Below are positions 12,300 to 24,543 of a stretch of DNA of 64,000 nt, one piece after another. Below the pieces are notes generated by a model that worked only from the letters and a program-made list of their open reading frames with translations, was not told where the DNA came from and searched no databases. This DNA is from Ursus arctos (lineage: Eukaryota > Chordata > Mammalia > Carnivora > Ursidae). The stretch lies in contig NW_026623089.1 of the NCBI RefSeq assembly GCF_023065955.2, positions 30,906,767 through 30,970,766 on the forward strand, given 5' to 3'. Positions within the stretch are counted from its first letter, which is position 1, and each line of letters begins with the position of its first letter. The position numbers and the translations under genes are program-made.

Positions 12300-12980
12300 A
12301 GAGTATGTGACACTCAATTCAAATTAATGAACACATAATAAATATCTGTTATGTGTAGGCAATATTTTGGGTGCTGGTAACTACTATCCCAGCAGAGAAA
12401 AATACAGAACAAGTAATTACAAATGTGATGAATATTATGAAAGGGGAACTACATAAATGTTATGTGAGTTTACAAAAAAGGGAGAATTTAATCTAATGTA
12501 ATGGGCAAGTAAGAGCCTCCCTGAGAAAGTAACATGCAATTGAACAAAATGCATATTTTGACTAAGCGTTGGGCAGAAAACAATGAAAGAACCTTCTAGA
12601 AACAAGAGGCATTAAAACAAGATATATAGATATTAGAGAGTATAGTCCATTTAGGGCAGTGAACTACGAAGTTCCAAAGCAGAGAGCCCTAACCATGAGG
12701 CTGGAGAGGTAAGCAGGAGCCAGATTGCACAGGGCCTTACAGATCATGCTAAAGCTATTAAATTTTATTGTGGAGGTAAAGAAAGCCACTGATGTGGTTT
12801 CATTTATATAGAAAAATCACTCCAGTTTCAATATGGAGCATGGCTTTAAAAGAGGTATTTTAGGAGACTGAGTAGTCAGGCTATGAGATAAGCACCTGAA
12901 ATAAACCAGAATCAATGGGAATGGTTACTGGTTGGATGTGAGGGATGAGAAGACAGGCAAGAAGCGGGGGTCATGAATGA
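12300..12980 (-). mobile_element. L2 LINE fragment (antisense)
   Basis: Same pattern as the copy at 29.3 kb (GGGTGCTGGTAACTACTATC, GCCTCCCTGAGAAAGTAACA), strongly diverged. Confidence 0.5.
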
Positions 12981-13206
12981 TTTACAGCTTTCTATCCTGG
13001 GTACCACCTGATTGTGGGTACCAGGCACTTGGTAGACTGTCGTTAAATGTTAAATATATATCTTTTCTAATAGAAACACTTTTTTCAAATGTCCACAAAC
13101 TATTCTTTGCAGCATTTCAACACCACTCTAAAAATTTTCCTGAGTGGAAATCTATTACATTGCTTTCTTCTGCTTTGATAAAGCAATGACCTCTTCAATG
13201 ACCCTC

Positions 13207-13207
<1 letters not shown>

Positions 13208-13245
<38 letters not shown>

Positions 13246-13249
13246 CACA
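13208..13249. repeat. (CA)n microsatellite
   Basis: About 21 CA units with one G interruption, just before the young L1. Confidence 0.97.
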
Positions 13250-13328
13250 GTAGTAGACCTTTATCTACCACCATCAGACCCCATCTAAGCCTGCTTTACT
13301 CTTTCCTGCATTAAAGCTTTCTTGTTCT

Positions 13329-13998
13329 AAGGGAAACAAAAACAAAAATGAACTACTGGGACTTCATCAAGATGAAAAGCTTCTGCACGGCAAAGGAAAA
13401 AATCAATAAAACTAAAAGGCAACCTATGGAATGGGAGAAGATATTTGCAAATGACATATCAGATAAAGGGCTAGTATCCAAGATCTATTAAGAACTTATC
13501 AAACTCAACACCCAAAAAACAAATAATCCAGTCAAGAAATGGGCTGAAGACATGAACAGACATTTCCCCAAAGAAGACATACAAATGGCCAACAGACCCA
13601 TGAAAAAAATGCTCCACATCACTCATCATCAGGGAAATACAAATGAAAACCACAATGAGATACCACCTCACACCAGTCAGAATGGCTAAAATTAACAAGT
13701 CAGGAAACCACAGATGTTGGCGAGGATACAGAGAAAGGGGAACATTCTTCCACTGTTGGTGGGAATACAAGCTGGTGAAGCCACTCTGGAAAACAGTATG
13801 GAGGTTCCTCAAAAAATTTGAAAATAGAACTACCCTAAGAACCAGCAATTGCACTACTGGGTATTTACCCTAGAGATACAAATATAATGATCTGAAGGGG
13901 CACCTGCACCTCAATGTTTATAGCAGCAGTGTCCACAATAGCCAAACTATGGAAAGAGGCCAGCTGTCCATCGACAGATGAATGGATAAAGAAGATGT

Positions 13999-14042
<44 letters not shown>

Positions 14043-14457
14043 TACACATACATACAATGGAATATTACTCAGCCATCAGAAAGGATGAATACTTACCATT
14101 TACATTGATGTAGATGGAATTGGAGGCTATTTGCTGAACGAAATAAGTCAATTACAGAAAGTTATCATATGGTTTCACTCTTATGTGGAATATAAGAAAC
14201 AGCACAGAGGATCATAGGGGAAGGGAGGGAAAACTGAATGGGAAGTCATCAGAGAGGGAGAAAAATCTTGAGAGACTCTTAATTATAGGAAACAAACTGA
14301 GGGTTGCTGGAGGGGAGGTGCATGGGGAACGGGGTAATTGGGTGATGGGCATTAAGGAGGTCATGTGATGTGATGAGCAACTGATGATTTACTGAACTCT
14401 GTATCTGAAACTAATGATGCACTATATGTTGGCTAATTGAATTTAAATTAAAAAAAT
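13329..14457 (+). mobile_element. Young 5'-truncated L1 3' end
   Basis: Contains the L1 ORF2 3' end and 3' UTR in sense orientation (AAATGAAAACCACAATGAG, ATGGAATATTACTCAGCC) and ends in an A-rich tail. Flanked by a 16-bp target-site duplication, AAAGCTTTCTTGTTCT at 13,313 and a one-mismatch copy at 14,458. Little decay, so it is a fairly recent lineage-level insertion. It carries its own internal CA repeat. Confidence 0.85.
14000..14038. repeat. (CA)n microsatellite inside L1
   Basis: About 19 CA units within the L1 3' UTR; probably grew after insertion. Confidence 0.97.
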
Positions 14458-15315
14458 AAAGCTTACTTGTTCTGTGTTCATTATGCCAATGTCTGTTCTT
14501 TGCCTTCAATTTTAATCTTATAAATAATACCTATTTATTGTTTTGTAAATATTGATGGCTTCTATTCACTCGTTCATTCATTCATTCAAGTAATATTTAC
14601 TGAGTGCTCATTATGTGCCAGGCCTTTGCAAGGTATATGTCAACCTTCTCAAGTAACATTGTTTGCATTTAACTAGATTACTCTAGGAAACCAATTATTT
14701 AAATTGACTGTTGCTTCTAGAGGTTGTAAAACCATGTCAGGGCAATGGGCAGGGAAATTCTTTAACTATCAAATCACTCCCTTATATAGACAATTATTGT
14801 GTCTTTATGCATAGGTGAACTTTCTATCCAGTAAGCACCTTCCAGTGAGCTTTCCTGTTTTTGGACAGTCCTTGACAAATAATTATGTTTTGTCTTAGAA
14901 TTATGTTTCCAGTTATTTCATATTTTCTTAATTTCTCTTCCCAACTACTCTGTAAGCTAATGGTTCCCAACTTATAGACTATGTTTTTTTACAGGGGTTC
15001 TTAAATCTATGTGTTCTTTGAGTGTTACCTTTAGACTGAATTAGTAATACATCTTGTATATGTGTATATATGGACTAATTCTCAAATATATACAAATGCT
15101 TGAGACTAATATGATCCTAACAATATTAGTGAACTCATAGTGGTTTATAATTAGCATATAATTAACATGTGGTTTTTTTAATCAATGGATATTAAAACTA
15201 CAACTACTTTCATGTGACACTTTTATGAAATATTTTTACACAAAACTGGGTCTTAAGGAAAGGTTGGAGACATTTCTGTAATTGCCTAAAGAGTAGGGAC
15301 CTTTTCTTTTTCTTA

Positions 15316-15518
15316 TTTTTTTTTTTAAAGATTTTATTATTTATTTATCTGACAGAGATAGAGACAGCCAGCGAGAGGGGGAACACAAGTAGGGGGAGTG
15401 GGAGAGGAAGAAGCAGGCTCATAGCGGAGGAGCCTGATGTGGGGCTCGATCCCATAACGCCAGGATCACGCTGTGAGCCGAAGGCAGACGCTTAACCGCT
15501 GTGCCACCCAGGCGCCCC
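15316..15518 (-). mobile_element. Can-SINE
   Basis: Full-length reverse copy flanked by CTTTTTCTTATTTT repeats; 100 bp from CC2D2B exon 10. Confidence 0.92.
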
Positions 15519-15619
15519 ATCTTTTTCTTATTTTATATCCTCCATAGCAAGTGCAATACTCTGCTTAATGAAGTTACTTGATAAATGCTTGATAAATACA
15601 TTAATGGTCCCAAACCTAC

Positions 15620-15717
15620 CTTATCTGCCAATAATAATCTTGTAAAGATTTTTTGGTCAGCTGGCTTATTTCCAAATTTTCGTTTGCTAATTTGGTAGCA
15701 TCTGTCAGTGCTTTTAG
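15620..15717 (-). CDS. CC2D2B: CC2D2B exon 10 (coiled coil)
   Basis: 98-nt exon with a ttgttgtag acceptor and an AAG|GTAGGT donor; phase 0 in, phase 2 out. It encodes LKALTDATKLANENLEISQL and then TKKSLQDYYWQI, an amphipathic helix that continues the helical stretch of exon 9. It ends just outside a Can-SINE insertion. Confidence 0.8.
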
Positions 15718-16494
15718 CTACAACAAAGAAAAGAGCTTTTTTGTATATTCCATCCACTGTTAATAGCACTCTAATTTCTCCAAAGGTCTAGGTGTGTGCA
15801 GCAGAAACACAACTGTATAACTTTTTGTGTATTACTGTCTTACCTTCCAAAATATATCTCATATAAGCACCTTGGGGCAGAACTGAGAAGAGCCTCAATA
15901 TCTTAGAAATAACCAGTATGCCTAGAACTTTCTAGGTAATCAGTTCATCAATTAATGTTTAAAAAATCCAATCAATCAAGATGGCAGATCGAGCACAGGA
16001 ATCTACCTTATCTTCCACCTAAAATCCCATGGTTATAGAAAAGATATGTTTATCTGTCTTTATTCATATCCACTGCCAACATCACATCCATATCTATACA
16101 TGTATATTTACAACTGTGTTTATATCTATATCTCTATATAAAAAAATAAATATATAACAACATAGGAAAACAAGAAAAAACGATATACTAAGGAAAGCAT
16201 AAGATAGAAATATCCACAGAGAATATCCAAAGAGAAATAAAACTGGAGGAAACTGTACCCTAAAACATGTGTAGGAGAAATTTGCACAGTTAGGGACAGT
16301 CTGTAGGAACTCCAAGACTAGAGTCAATTAATATAAACTTTTACTGGAAGAAATCAGAGAGGACCTCAACAAACAGGATGACATACTATAGTTCTGGATG
16401 AGGGAATGCAATTTTTATAAAGATAAAATTTCCTTCAAAATTAATATAATAATATAATGTAATCATAGTAAATATGGTAATAGAATTTTAAAAA

Positions 16495-16870
16495 TAGAAG
16501 TTGACAGGCTAATTCTAAAGTTCATATGGACTTATGGATCAAATCTTTAAGAGCATCCAAAAACATTCTAGAAAAAACAAGGAGTCACTTGTTCTACTAC
16601 ATTATAATTTAATAATATAATAATTAAAACAGGGCAGGATTAGGCCATTACGTCAATGGAATAAATAGTCCTTATATCAATGTAAATATGTGAAGTTAGT
16701 TTAAAATAAAGGCAGAATTTTAAATTAGTAGGAAATTAGGTGTTTGGATATTAGGTTAACCTTTTGGGGGAAAGAAACTGAATTGAAGCCCAATCCCACA
16801 AGACACAGATATAAACTCTAGACAGAATATAAGCCTAGAAATTATACATGCACATACACATATATTATTA
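16495..16870 (+). mobile_element. L1 ORF2 fragment
   Basis: Sense-strand match to the L1 ORF2 segment around TTCTAAAGTTCATATGGA. Strongly decayed. Confidence 0.5.
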
Positions 16871-17532
16871 GAAGCATATATAAGAAGACAACTATAATTT
16901 TGGTCACTCAGACACTATTGGTTGCACTTGAAAGGTCATTTTTTTTGTTGGCAAAACCCCAATTTTGTTCAATTGCTTAATCATCTTCCATGTGTTTTAG
17001 AGGTAAACCCTGATTAGCCATTTGTAGCAATTTCGTTCTTTTTGCTAGTACTGATTTAGGCATTGATTTCTTTTCTTTTCTTTTTTTCTCTTTCCAAACT
17101 TTTATGTACCCTTTATTGGATGACTGGGTTAATCATTCTCAGACCAAGACTTTTCACATTTTATATGAGATTCAAGATCTCTAATATTTTTTTATCAAAA
17201 ATACTTTATTAGAAGACTTAAAACAACCATATGGCTCTTTTGAGTAGTAATCTGTTCAAATACTCTTCTTGAGTCATAGGCCCAAGAATACCACTGATTA
17301 GTGAACCATTTATAAATGCTAAATCTCCTGCAGGATACATTTGAGGCTACCTCCCTGGCCAGTCAACTCCTATAGTTTCTTTTTAGAAAAACTGGAAGCA
17401 ACTATTGTTCTAATTGGTTAAATATTTTAAATGCTAAGGGAATATATTATAGGATAGCTTGCTCTGTACTATTCGTTTTCTCTTTCAATATTAAATGTTC
17501 TGCTCTATAAATATAATGAAAGTCATTCTCAC

Positions 17533-17742
17533 CTTCTCATAAAGCAGCTGAGGTAAATTCTGTTGCTGCCTGTCCTGAAAACACTCATAAAGTTGAAGCA
17601 GCCTAGCACATAATACTTGTTCTTGATTGAAGAGAGGATGATGGCTGAATTGTAAACCCACAATGTTGAGATCTAATTGGTACATTTCTCTTTGGCCTTC
17701 CATTTTGTTCCTAATAGAGCTTTCCAGATCAGGTTTCACTGC
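17533..17742 (-). CDS. CC2D2B: CC2D2B exon 9 (FSHHPLF block)
   Basis: 210-nt symmetric exon (70 codons, phase 0/0). It begins AVKPDLESSIRNKMEG, contains LDLNIVGLQFSHHPLFNQEQ and then ARLLQLYECF, and ends PQLLYEK before a strong GAGAAG|GTGAGA donor. The FxHHPLFxxExxLxARLxQLY signature is the clearest CC2D2-family marker in the window. A second AG four bases into the exon is not used, because only the first preserves the frame. Confidence 0.9.
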
Positions 17743-17874
17743 CTTTTAAACAAAAATATGTACACAATGTTAATTTGATTCTTTGTATTTCTTTTGAAAT
17801 TACAAGTGACTTTTCCTTATAAAAGTAACACATTAATTGCAAGAAAATTAAGGGGTATAGAAAAGCAATAAACA

Positions 17875-18082
17875 GGGGCGCCTGGGTGGCTCAGTCGTTA
17901 AGTGTCTGCCTTTGGCTCAGGGCCTGATCCCGGGGTCCTGGGATGGAGCCCCGCATCGGGCTCCTCTGCTGGGAGCCTGCTTCTTCCTCTCCCACTCCCC
18001 CCTGCTTGTTCCCTCTCTCACTGGCTGTCTATCTCTCTGTCCAATAAATACATAAAAAATCTTTAAAAAAAAGAAAAAAAAA
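17875..18082 (+). mobile_element. Can-SINE
   Basis: Forward copy with AGAAAAGCAATAAACA on both sides; 130 bp from CC2D2B exon 9 and antisense to the gene. Confidence 0.92.
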
Positions 18083-20908
18083 AGAAAAGCAATAAACAAT
18101 AATTTGATCTTTCTTCCTTGAAACTGATTATGGCCCTTGATTTCATAAAATATGTTTATATTACATCTACTTTAATCATCCTGCTATAAATTATTGTCAT
18201 GTACTTTACTGTTGTTGTGCGTTGGTGGAGTTTAGACTTTTAAGTTATAAGCCCTGCAACAATTTCCTATAGCAACACTATGACAAATGGTGTTTAGATC
18301 TGTTGGGTCAATAGTTCAACTACCTTATGAACTAATAGAGTCATCTATGGGCAGGAGTTAAGTGGCAAACCCTGATTAAAACATTGTTCCTACATGAATA
18401 TATTGGTAATCCCCTGGAAAATTCCCTGGAGGGGCTTGGACCCTCCAGGCAAGTGCAAAGGAGATCATCTTTCTTTATACAGGAGACCGTCTCCACTTGT
18501 ATACCAGATTGCTCCTAAATTAGTTGAAATCTGTAGGCTTTAAATTATATACAAAATGATTCAATTATGTTTTAGTACCCTATTCTGAATTTAAGCACAT
18601 TTGTTTGAATATGTATGTGACTGGTTTTTAGGGATGTAATTTGAGAAGGTTAACGGGTTACTTAGCAGGTACAGTCTAGTTTGTGAATGCCTAGCCACTC
18701 CCAGTAAGATCCATGATGCATTCACTTGAAAAAGACAGCACAAGCCCTCTCTCTGGACCAGTCTGCTGTAAGAAAGCATGGTTTCCTGTCTGTGCCATTG
18801 CTATTAAAGCTGCTGTTATACTGAAAAACTGCCATCCCACCTCTGGCCTAGTATGGCAGATCCTCAAGGACTGCAGGCCACAGTATGATGCCCACATTTC
18901 TCCCTCCCTACTCTCTCCTGAGATAGGAATACAAGACAAGAGCTAGAAAGTTTGTTTTGTTTCATCCTTACCTTGTCAGTCTCCATTTTCTATAGAAGGA
19001 CCAACTCAGAGGGGAAAACCTGCTCTTGATTCCAATTTAGTCAATTGGTAGTAAAATGGTCATGTACCAGGCAAAAACACCAATGAAATGAACAGTTTTG
19101 GTATTAAGCAACCAAATTATAAATAAAAGTTTGAACATTAAATTTCCTAAGCTAGAGAGGACTGTTCTATTGAGCAGATACTGCACTGGTCAATTAAGTG
19201 AGGAGATTAAGTGAAATTCTAGAACTAAGTATGTTAGCCCCAAAGCACAAGGATATAGGCAATAATAAGTCAAAGGCCAGATAAACACACAAAAACATCC
19301 AAGCTGATGACAAGTGTAAGATCTACATAAACACATAGGAGAATGTTGGAAGAGGGAGTAGAGGGCGTAGTCAAATGGTCAGGCAAAACTCAAACAGGCA
19401 AATGAGACCTGGGGCAGAGGAATGCGGCAGAGACAACAGCAAAGACAGGACTTTGGTACTCAGGCAGCTCTTACCCGTGCTTCAGTTGCCCTTATATATT
19501 TTTTTATTCTGGCGAGAAACCCCAAATGAGCCCTGTCTCTAAGGCTAGCTGGGCAGAGTAACACATGTGGAGAAGATAAAAGGGAAAAGCAGGCAGAAGC
19601 ATTTGTCTGACACAAATTCCAGAACATCATCTGTTAAGTATGCTACAGAATGAATTTTAATACTCGGTTTAGATGCTTGGTGAAGTGACATTTCCATTTA
19701 TTCCCAAGTCTAAAGGTCCATGAAATACTGAAATTATGCTTGGATGAAGCTAGAACAGATGCACTTAAGGAAAAAGGTACTTGCTCAGCCCAGTGGTTTC
19801 CAATTTGGGATTCTGGTGGTTACAAAGGTTAATCTGGATGGTGGTTAATATTTCTCCAAAATTTGTATATTTTGCATTTATTTGTTATCATTCAATTGTT
19901 TGTTCATTCATGCATGCATGCATTCATTCATTCACCGAACTGCCATTGTTTCAGGGATCTCTGTCCCTAAGAATAATGGTCTCAGATAATTATATTAAAA
20001 CACCTGTGCTTTATCTTCAACAAAATTAGATGAAATTTATTGTCACCATAAGGTGTAAAAGTTATGCCATATAATAGCAAAGAACAAGATAAAACAAATA
20101 CTAGGGATTTTCTCTCCTCTCTCTTCCATTCTTTTATTTTTATTTTTAATGGGGATGGATGTTTTTAGTAACCAAACTGGAGAAAACAGAAAGATATTGC
20201 AATGTTGGGTGTGTGTGCGTGTTGGGAAGGGGGGGCTCATTTATAAAATGTTGGTAAATGTGTTATATTACAAATTAGGATTGGGCAGAGACATTGCCAG
20301 TCTCTCATGCTGTGACAGGCACCATGCAAAAAATAATCTTTTCTAAGGTTATGCTAGTCAACTGATGTCTTTCTCTTCTAATGTATACTAGGACCATAAA
20401 CGTTTACATCTACTGAGATTGCATTACAAATAATATAAGCACTCACTGAGTGTCTACTATATGCTAAGCATTTGGATATGTTTTAGCAATTGACTTGACA
20501 GAAAGAAAGAAAAAAAAGAAAGAAAACCCTACTCTGCAGTTAAGCAGCAAAGAGATTAGGTAAATGGAAGAGGTAGATACAGACTGAGACTTGACAGAAT
20601 CGCAATCCAGTTGAAATCAGTTAAGCCCCTAATTGGATTAAGATGATTATCCCCACTCTATATGCCTAACAAAGCAAAGGCCAGAACTTTTCTGAAAGAA
20701 GATACCATCTAGAGCTTTAATAACTTTTCATGTATAATATTTGCAATACAATAAAAAGTCATCAACCATAATAAAAGACAAGTCTAAATGAGCAAAACGG
20801 AGAGAAAAAAAAAAAAAAAAAACAGACTCGCAGGAACCCAGATAGCATAGTTACCAGATATAGACTTTAAAGTGGCTATTACTGTGTTTTTAAAAATAGA
20901 GTAAAACA

Positions 20909-21107
20909 GGGGCGCCTGGGTGGCACAGTCGTTAAGCGTCTGCCTTCGGCTCAGGGCATGATCCCCGCGTTCTGGGATCGAGCCCCACATCAGGCTCCTC
21001 TGCTATGAGCCTGCTTCTTCCTCTCCCACTTCCCCTGCTTGTGTTCCCTCTCTCGCTGGCTGTCTCTCTGTCAGATAAATAAATAAAATCTTTAAAAAAA
21101 AAAAAAA
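20909..21107 (+). mobile_element. Can-SINE
   Basis: Full-length forward copy with A tail; target duplication not clear. Confidence 0.88.
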
Positions 21108-21875
21108 GTGAAAGAGATAACACATGAAAACATGGCATATTCCAGGAGGAAACTGGAATATATACATAAGAATCAAATGTCAGATGAACATTTTAAAGCT
21201 AAAAATATACTGAAAATACCTGAAATTAAGAATTCATTAGACAGGTGATTCTGGGAATATGGTGGCACTATAGTTTTAGATAGTCCCAAATCTCTACCAT
21301 TAAAACAGGCAGAGCAACTAGAGAGCACAGCCAAAAAGTCCATAGACGAGATCCATAGCAAAACTACATCTCCAAGAATCCCTTGTGAAACCCAAAATAC
21401 AAGTGGATGGAGACAAACCACCAATAATAGAAAGCTTGCATAGTACTGGTGATGGAAGAAAACAGAGAAGCCGTGAAGCATCTGAAGGTCCTGACAGCAG
21501 GAGAACCCCAGAGAGCCAACAGTTGTTCACCAGAAAGTGCAGCGTGCCAAATTAAAAACAGGAGCTAAAAGTGGAAGAGGTTTTGTCTACTCCAACTGTG
21601 GGTGAGTGCAAAGGCTTTTGGAGAGGACTAAAGGGGTGTCGAGGAACCCACTTCCTCAGAATTTCTAGGACAAGTCTTCACACTAAAGAGAAACTGCTAG
21701 GAGTGGAATAAAAATTGAGAAGGCCAGGGACCAGAGGGATTAGGAAAGAGAAGTTACAAAAAAATATCTGGGAAGGGAAATACAGCCAAGAAATTTCAAA
21801 AATCCAGCCACTATATATTTTTAACACTACATAGGAACAACAGAGTTCTGTGACATTATAAGAAAAGTTATCAGG

Positions 21876-22090
21876 GGGTGCCTGGGTGGCTCAGTTGGTT
21901 AAGCGTCTGACTCTTGATTTCAGCTCAGGTCATGATCCTGGGTGGTGGGATTGAGCCCTGCATTCGGCTCCCTGCTCAGCAGGGAGTCTGCTTGACATTC
22001 TCGCTCTTCACCTCTTTCTGTCCCTTCCCTGGTGCTTTCTCTCTCTCTCAAATAAATGGATAAATCTTAAAAAAAAAAAAAAAAAAAAAA
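21876..22090 (+). mobile_element. Can-SINE (older subfamily)
   Basis: Forward copy of the older type with GACTCTTGATTTCAGCTCAG in the body and a long A tail. Confidence 0.85.
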
Positions 22091-22325
22091 GAAAGAAAGA
22101 AAGAAGAAAAATGAAAAGACAGTAAAATAATATCCCCACAAAGTACAACAGAAAGAAATCCAAAAACAGATAAAAACATAAATGTGCTTTCAAATGAGCT
22201 AAAAGATTGGGAAAATTTTATTGACCTTCAAGAACATATATCAGAATTAGAAAGACTGAGAAATGAGGTGACAGAAAATGACAGAAAGAATTAAAAATAA
22301 AAAAATATTTTAGGAATTAAGCCTA

Positions 22326-22519
22326 GGGGCGCCTGGGTGGTGCAGTCGTTAAGCATCCGCCTTCGGCTCAGGGCGTGATCCCGGCGTTATGGGATCAAGC
22401 GCCACATCAGGCTCCTCCGCTGGGAGCCTGCTTCTCCCTCTCCCACTCCCCCTGCTTGTGTTCCCTCTCTCGCTGGCTGTCTCTCTCTGTCAAATAAATA
22501 AATAAAATCTTAAAAAAAA
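22326..22519 (+). mobile_element. Can-SINE
   Basis: Full-length forward copy of the younger type. Confidence 0.9.
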
Positions 22520-23034
22520 AATTAAAATAAAACTAGAAGGAGCACAAGGGCAAAGAAACACCATAAAAATGGACTTTTTCTTAAGGTGAAAAAGGGAGAA
22601 CTCTTTCTAAATAAAAAAGAAATGAATAAAGAGAAAGAATTCATTGGATGGATTTAACAAGAGATAATACAGAGCAGAAAATTAGATAAGTGAACTAGAA
22701 GACAGAGCAAATAAAAAATATTCAGACTAAAGATCAGAGAGAAGACAAGTAATAAAGAATATTAAAAAAGCAAAATAAGATACAAGGGGCATGTGTACTT
22801 AAAGTCCTATAACAGAAAGAAGAGACTGAGGCATCAGTCATATTTGCTAAGAAAATGGCTAAGAATTTTTCTAAAACTGATGGATGACATGGAATCATAC
22901 ATTCAGGAGGTTCTAATACCCCAAAGCAAAATAAATATTGAAAAACTCACAGCTTAACATATTACAGTAGAAATTATTGAAAACCAAAGAGAAAAACTGA
23001 AAACCAAAATAAGACCTTAAGATGGCTTTTCAAG

Positions 23035-23200
23035 GTGGCCTGGGTGGCTCAGTCAGTTAAGCGTCTGATTCTTGATTTTAGCTCAGATCATGATCTCAGG
23101 ATTGTGAGATCGAGCTCCATGTCAGGCTCTGTTCAGGGAATAGATTCTGCTTAAGATTCTCTCTTCCCTCTCCCTCTGCCCCTTACACAACCCCCCCCCA

Positions 23201-23231
<31 letters not shown>

Positions 23232-23250
23232 ATACTTAAAAAAAAAAAAG
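23035..23250 (+). mobile_element. Can-SINE (older) with AAAT microsatellite tail
   Basis: Older-type forward copy whose AAATA tail has expanded to about ten units (23,199-23,235). Confidence 0.85.
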
Positions 23251-24364
23251 ACAGCTTTTCAATAGAAACAATGAGATTCAAAAGAGAGTGGAAAGCTCTC
23301 TTCGAAGTGGTAAAAGCAAAATAACATCTAATCTAGAACTCTAGACCGAGCAAAAAATCTCAGACTTTTATTTTATATATTTATTTTTTTACTTCAGAGG
23401 TATGCTAGAAATCTCCACTGGACTTGTGTACTTCCACAAAGGCACTCTTGCCCATGGGTGATTGTCAGAATCAGTGTACTTAGGGGAGGAAGACAACAGA
23501 AAACTTCTATTCTGCCATTATGATGATACCATTCTCTCCAGCTTTCTTCTCCTTTATCAAGATTGTTTTGGCTATTCAGGGTCCTTTGTGGTTCCATATG
23601 AATTTTAAGATTGTTTTTCTGTTTCTTTTGATAGAAATTGCATTGAATTTGTAGACTGCTTTGGGTAGTATGGATATTTTAACAATATTAAGTCTTCCAA
23701 TCCATGAACACATGATTCTTTCCACTAGACAGTCTTTTATTTTTAAAGAAACTGTATCTATATTTGAAAACATTTCCACAAATAAATTTCCAGGCCAAAA
23801 TGGATTCATCAGTGAATTCTTCCAAGCACTTATGAAATAAATAACACCAATATTGTACAATTCTCCCCAGAGAATAGAAAAAGAAATATATTTTTCATAC
23901 AATGGAGTTCTACATAGCAAGAAGATTAAGCCAATTATTGTTGCATGCAACAACACAGAATATCTACGCTATTTTTACACTTATGTAAAACAGGCAAAAG
24001 TAGCAGGTAAGAGTAATTACAGTGCTAGAAGTTATAATAGTAGTTACCTTGAGGGGAAATAGTTACTGGAAAAGGACATGAGGGGGACTTCTAGAATGTT
24101 GCTAATATTCTATCCTTGTTCTCAAGGACTCATGTTGACTTCATGTAAATTTATCAAGCTAATATACTTGATATATTTGTATTTCTGTACATAAAGATAA
24201 CTGAGTCAATACATTGCTAACATTCCTCTCAGAGCCTTGGAAAGGGACCTCTGCACAGTTAGGGACCCTAAGCTTAAAACTCATTAGCTTCACAGCAAAA
24301 CTGCCTCTAATTGAGGCAATGGCAATTCTCTTTTAGGTGTACTGATCTTAAGACACCAGATTGA

Positions 24365-24543
24365 GGGGCCCCTGGGTGGCTCGGTGGGTTGAGCATCCAA
24401 CTCTTGGTTTTGGCTCAGCTTATGATCTTAGGGTCATGAGAATAGAGCCCCACATCGGGGTCTGCACACAGGTGGGGAGTCTGCTTGAGATTCTCTCTCT
24501 TTCCCACTGCCCCCCCAAAATAAATAAATATAAAAAAAAAAAA
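24365..24543 (+). mobile_element. Can-SINE (older subfamily)
   Basis: Forward copy with AAGACACCAGATTGAG duplicated at both ends (one mismatch). Confidence 0.88.

Larger units (their letters stand above)
8465..15619 (-). other. CC2D2B intron 10-11 (7.2 kb)
   Basis: Almost wholly repeats: an old antisense L1 (9.0-12.27 kb) broken up by a solo LTR, four SINEs and a MER5A; a reverse L2 (12.3-12.98 kb); a young forward L1 3' end (13.33-14.46 kb); and a SINE at 15.3 kb. A small missed exon remains possible here. Confidence 0.6.
21190..23960. mobile_element. Old L1 fragments with an inversion
   Basis: 21.2-23.0 kb resembles 5' and ORF1 L1 sequence on the plus strand. 23,580-23,765 encodes the ORF2 segment [19 protein letters not shown] and FIWNHKGP on the minus strand. 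23,770-23,950 reads as ORF2 on the plus strand. Can-SINEs are inserted at 21.88, 22.33 and 23.03 kb. Highly decayed, no long ORF. Confidence 0.55.

Noticed and set aside
13471..13873. ORFs on both strands at 13.5-13.9 kb resembling coding sequence
   Set aside because: They are L1 ORF2 3'-end sequence ([14 protein letters not shown] motif) and its reverse complement, not host genes.
18969..18986. 18-nt micro-exon encoding KMETDK between CC2D2B exons 8 and 9
   Set aside because: Signals look good and phase fits, but exon 8 already runs directly into AVKPDLE of exon 9, as in CC2D2A, so no extra exon is needed.
23576..23956. 126-codon minus-strand ORF with [19 protein letters not shown]
   Set aside because: L1 ORF2 remnant continuing into inverted L1; not a host gene.
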